Positions 5,205 to 6,184 of a DNA stretch of 6,184 nucleotides are shown here, piece after piece. Under the pieces are notes generated by a model. It was given only the letters and a program-made list of their open reading frames with translations, was not told where the DNA came from and did no database searches. The DNA lies in NCBI GenBank assembly GCA_016869335.1, contig VGEJ01000170.1, forward strand, positions 1 to 6,184, read 5' to 3'. The translations under genes were made by a program, and so were the position numbers. This DNA is from Alphaproteobacteria bacterium (GTDB lineage Bacteria; Pseudomonadota; Alphaproteobacteria; VGEJ01). Positions within the stretch are counted from its first letter, which is position 1. The number at the start of each line of letters is the position of its first letter.

Positions 5205-5216
5205 GCGCTCGGCCGG

Positions 5217-6184
5217 TCACGCCGGCAGCGTCACCACGAAGCGGGCGCCGATGACGGCGCCGTCGGGCGTGCGCCGGTTCTCGGCGCGGATGGTGCCGCC
5301 GTGCCCCTCGACGATGCGCCGGGCGATGCTCAGTCCGAGCCCCGAGTGCTCGCCCGTACCGGCCGGCCGTTCGCTGTAGAAGCGCGCGAAGATGCGTTCC
5401 AGGCTCTCCTCGGGGAGTCCCGGTCCCTCGTCCTCGACGGCAACGCGCACCTGACCAGCATCGCGCGTGAGAACGATGCGGATCGCCGCGCCCTCTGGGC
5501 TGAACGAGCGCGCGTTGCTCACCAGGTTCTCGATCGTCTCGGCGAGCCGGTCGGCGAGGCCGTGAACAATGAACGGTTGGCTCGGGTCGTAGCTGAGCAC
5601 GAGGGCCGGGTCGCGCGGCTGCGTCGTCGCCCGATAGGCCTCGACCATCGTCGTCAACATGTGCGCGACGTCCACGGCCACGAGCTCGGCCCGGGCGACC
5701 TCGGCATCGACCCGCGATGCGGCGCGGATTTCCGTGATCAGGCGGTCGATCCGGCGGATGTCGTCCTTGAGGATGTCGCCGAGCCGTTGGCGCTGCTCGG
5801 GGTCCTTGGTCTGCGCGAAAGCCTCGACGCCGCTGCGCAGCGAGGTCAGCGGGTTGCGGATCTCGTGCGCGACATCGGCCGCGAACGCCTCGATGGCGTC
5901 GAGCCGCTCGTAGAGATCCCGCGTCATGTCGCGCAGCGCCGCCGAGAGGTCGCCGATCTCGTCGCGCCGGACGCGCAAGTCGGGGATCGTGACGATGCGC
6001 GCGCGGCGGCTGCGCACCTGCTCGGCCGCTTCGGCCAGGTGCCTGACCGGGCGTGCGATCGTGCCGGCAAGGTAGATGGAGAGCAGCGTCGTGACGGCCA
6101 GCGCGACGACGAATACCCGTAGGATGCCGAAGCGCACCTCGCGCACGCTGGCATCGATATCGTGCGTATCGGCTTGCAGCACGA
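5217..6184 (-). CDS. chvG: ChvG/ExoS-like sensor histidine kinase (partial, C-terminal part)
   Basis: The reading frame continues past the right edge, so the N-terminus and sensor domain are missing. Counting from a GTG at 6180-6182, one membrane helix lies at about 19-41 (FGILRVFVVALAVTTLLSIY and onward). A HAMP domain follows (about 42-98, with TIARPVRHLAEAAEQV and RRDEIGDLS). Next is the HisKA dimerisation helix with the phospho-accepting H106 in FAADVAHEIRNPLTSLRS. The ATP-binding domain has the N box ENLVSNARSFSPEG (218-231), G1 box DEGPGLP (251-257), F box IFARFYS and G2 box SGLGLSIARRIVEGHGG (280-296). All catalytic motifs are intact. The FAADVAHE(I/L)xNPLTSLRS wording and the HAMP sequence are typical of ChvG, the partner of response regulator ChvI in acid and cell-envelope stress; chvI would be expected upstream, outside the window. 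Kinase identity is certain; ChvG orthology is likely but unproven without the sensor domain. Confidence 0.87.
   Translation of the reverse strand, partial: VLQADTHDIDASVREVRFGILRVFVVALAVTTLLSIYLAGTIARPVRHLAEAAEQVRSRRARIVTIPDLRVRRDEIGDLSAALRDMTRDLYERLDAIEAFAADVAHEIRNPLTSLRSGVEAFAQTKDPEQRQRLGDILKDDIRRIDRLITEIRAASRVDAEVARAELVAVDVAHMLTTMVEAYRATTQPRDPALVLSYDPSQPFIVHGLADRLAETIENLVSNARSFSPEGAAIRIVLTRDAGQVRVAVEDEGPGLPEESLERIFARFYSERPAGTGEHSGLGLSIARRIVEGHGGTIRAENRRTPDGAVIGARFVVTLPA

Noticed and set aside
5203..5210. GAGCGCTC palindrome in the convergent gap as a bidirectional terminator
   Set aside because: Only 8 bp with no loop and no T tracts on either strand, so it is too weak to call a terminator.
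5301..6122. 273-codon open frame on the plus strand opposite the kinase gene
   Set aside because: It is a shadow of the histidine kinase, which has all H, N, G1, F and G2 boxes in the other strand.

Overview
The window is a short piece of a high-GC bacterial chromosome, most likely from an alphaproteobacterium (Rhodospirillales- or Rhizobiales-like). This is inferred from strong G/C preference at third codon positions, a GcvA-type LysR regulator, a small DUF1127 protein of the type that is abundant in alphaproteobacteria, and a histidine kinase resembling alphaproteobacterial ChvG/ExoS. The organism cannot be named from the sequence alone. Six protein genes are supported, two of them cut by the window edges. 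I see no tRNA, rRNA, insertion sequence, CRISPR array or phage gene.

Left block (1-3658, all minus strand): a tightly packed set read as lysR, larA, larC, larE. LarA is a nickel-pincer-nucleotide (NPN) dependent 2-hydroxyacid racemase/epimerase. LarC inserts the nickel into the pincer nucleotide. LarE (only its first 76 codons are present) supplies the cofactor's sulfur atoms. LarA to LarC are 4 bp apart, LarC and LarE overlap by 8 bp, and the LysR gene ends 50 bp before larA, so one transcription unit is plausible. The LysR protein is a candidate regulator of it. LarB, the first enzyme of cofactor synthesis, is not in the window.

Centre (3659-3891): a divergent intergenic region, locally AT-rich, with a plausible sigma-70-type promoter towards the right, an 11-bp dyad that overlaps a possible -10 element for lysR, a 12-bp palindrome in the presumed leader of the rightward gene, and three copies of CGTCCGGA.

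Right block (3892-5204, plus strand): a 68-residue DUF1127 protein, then a zinc-dependent hydrolase of the succinylglutamate desuccinylase/aspartoacylase family that most resembles the DoeB/EutE deacetylase of ectoine breakdown. The 92-bp gap between them can fold into a nested stem structure. Converging on this block, with only 12 bp between stop codons, is the 3' part of a ChvG-like sensor histidine kinase gene on the minus strand, which runs off the right edge.

The clearest biological unit is the LysR-associated nickel racemase operon, whose substrate is unknown. Nothing here is clearly a new system. The most worthwhile open questions are the LarA substrate, the whereabouts of larB, the structured regulatory regions, and the substrate of the DoeB-like hydrolase.
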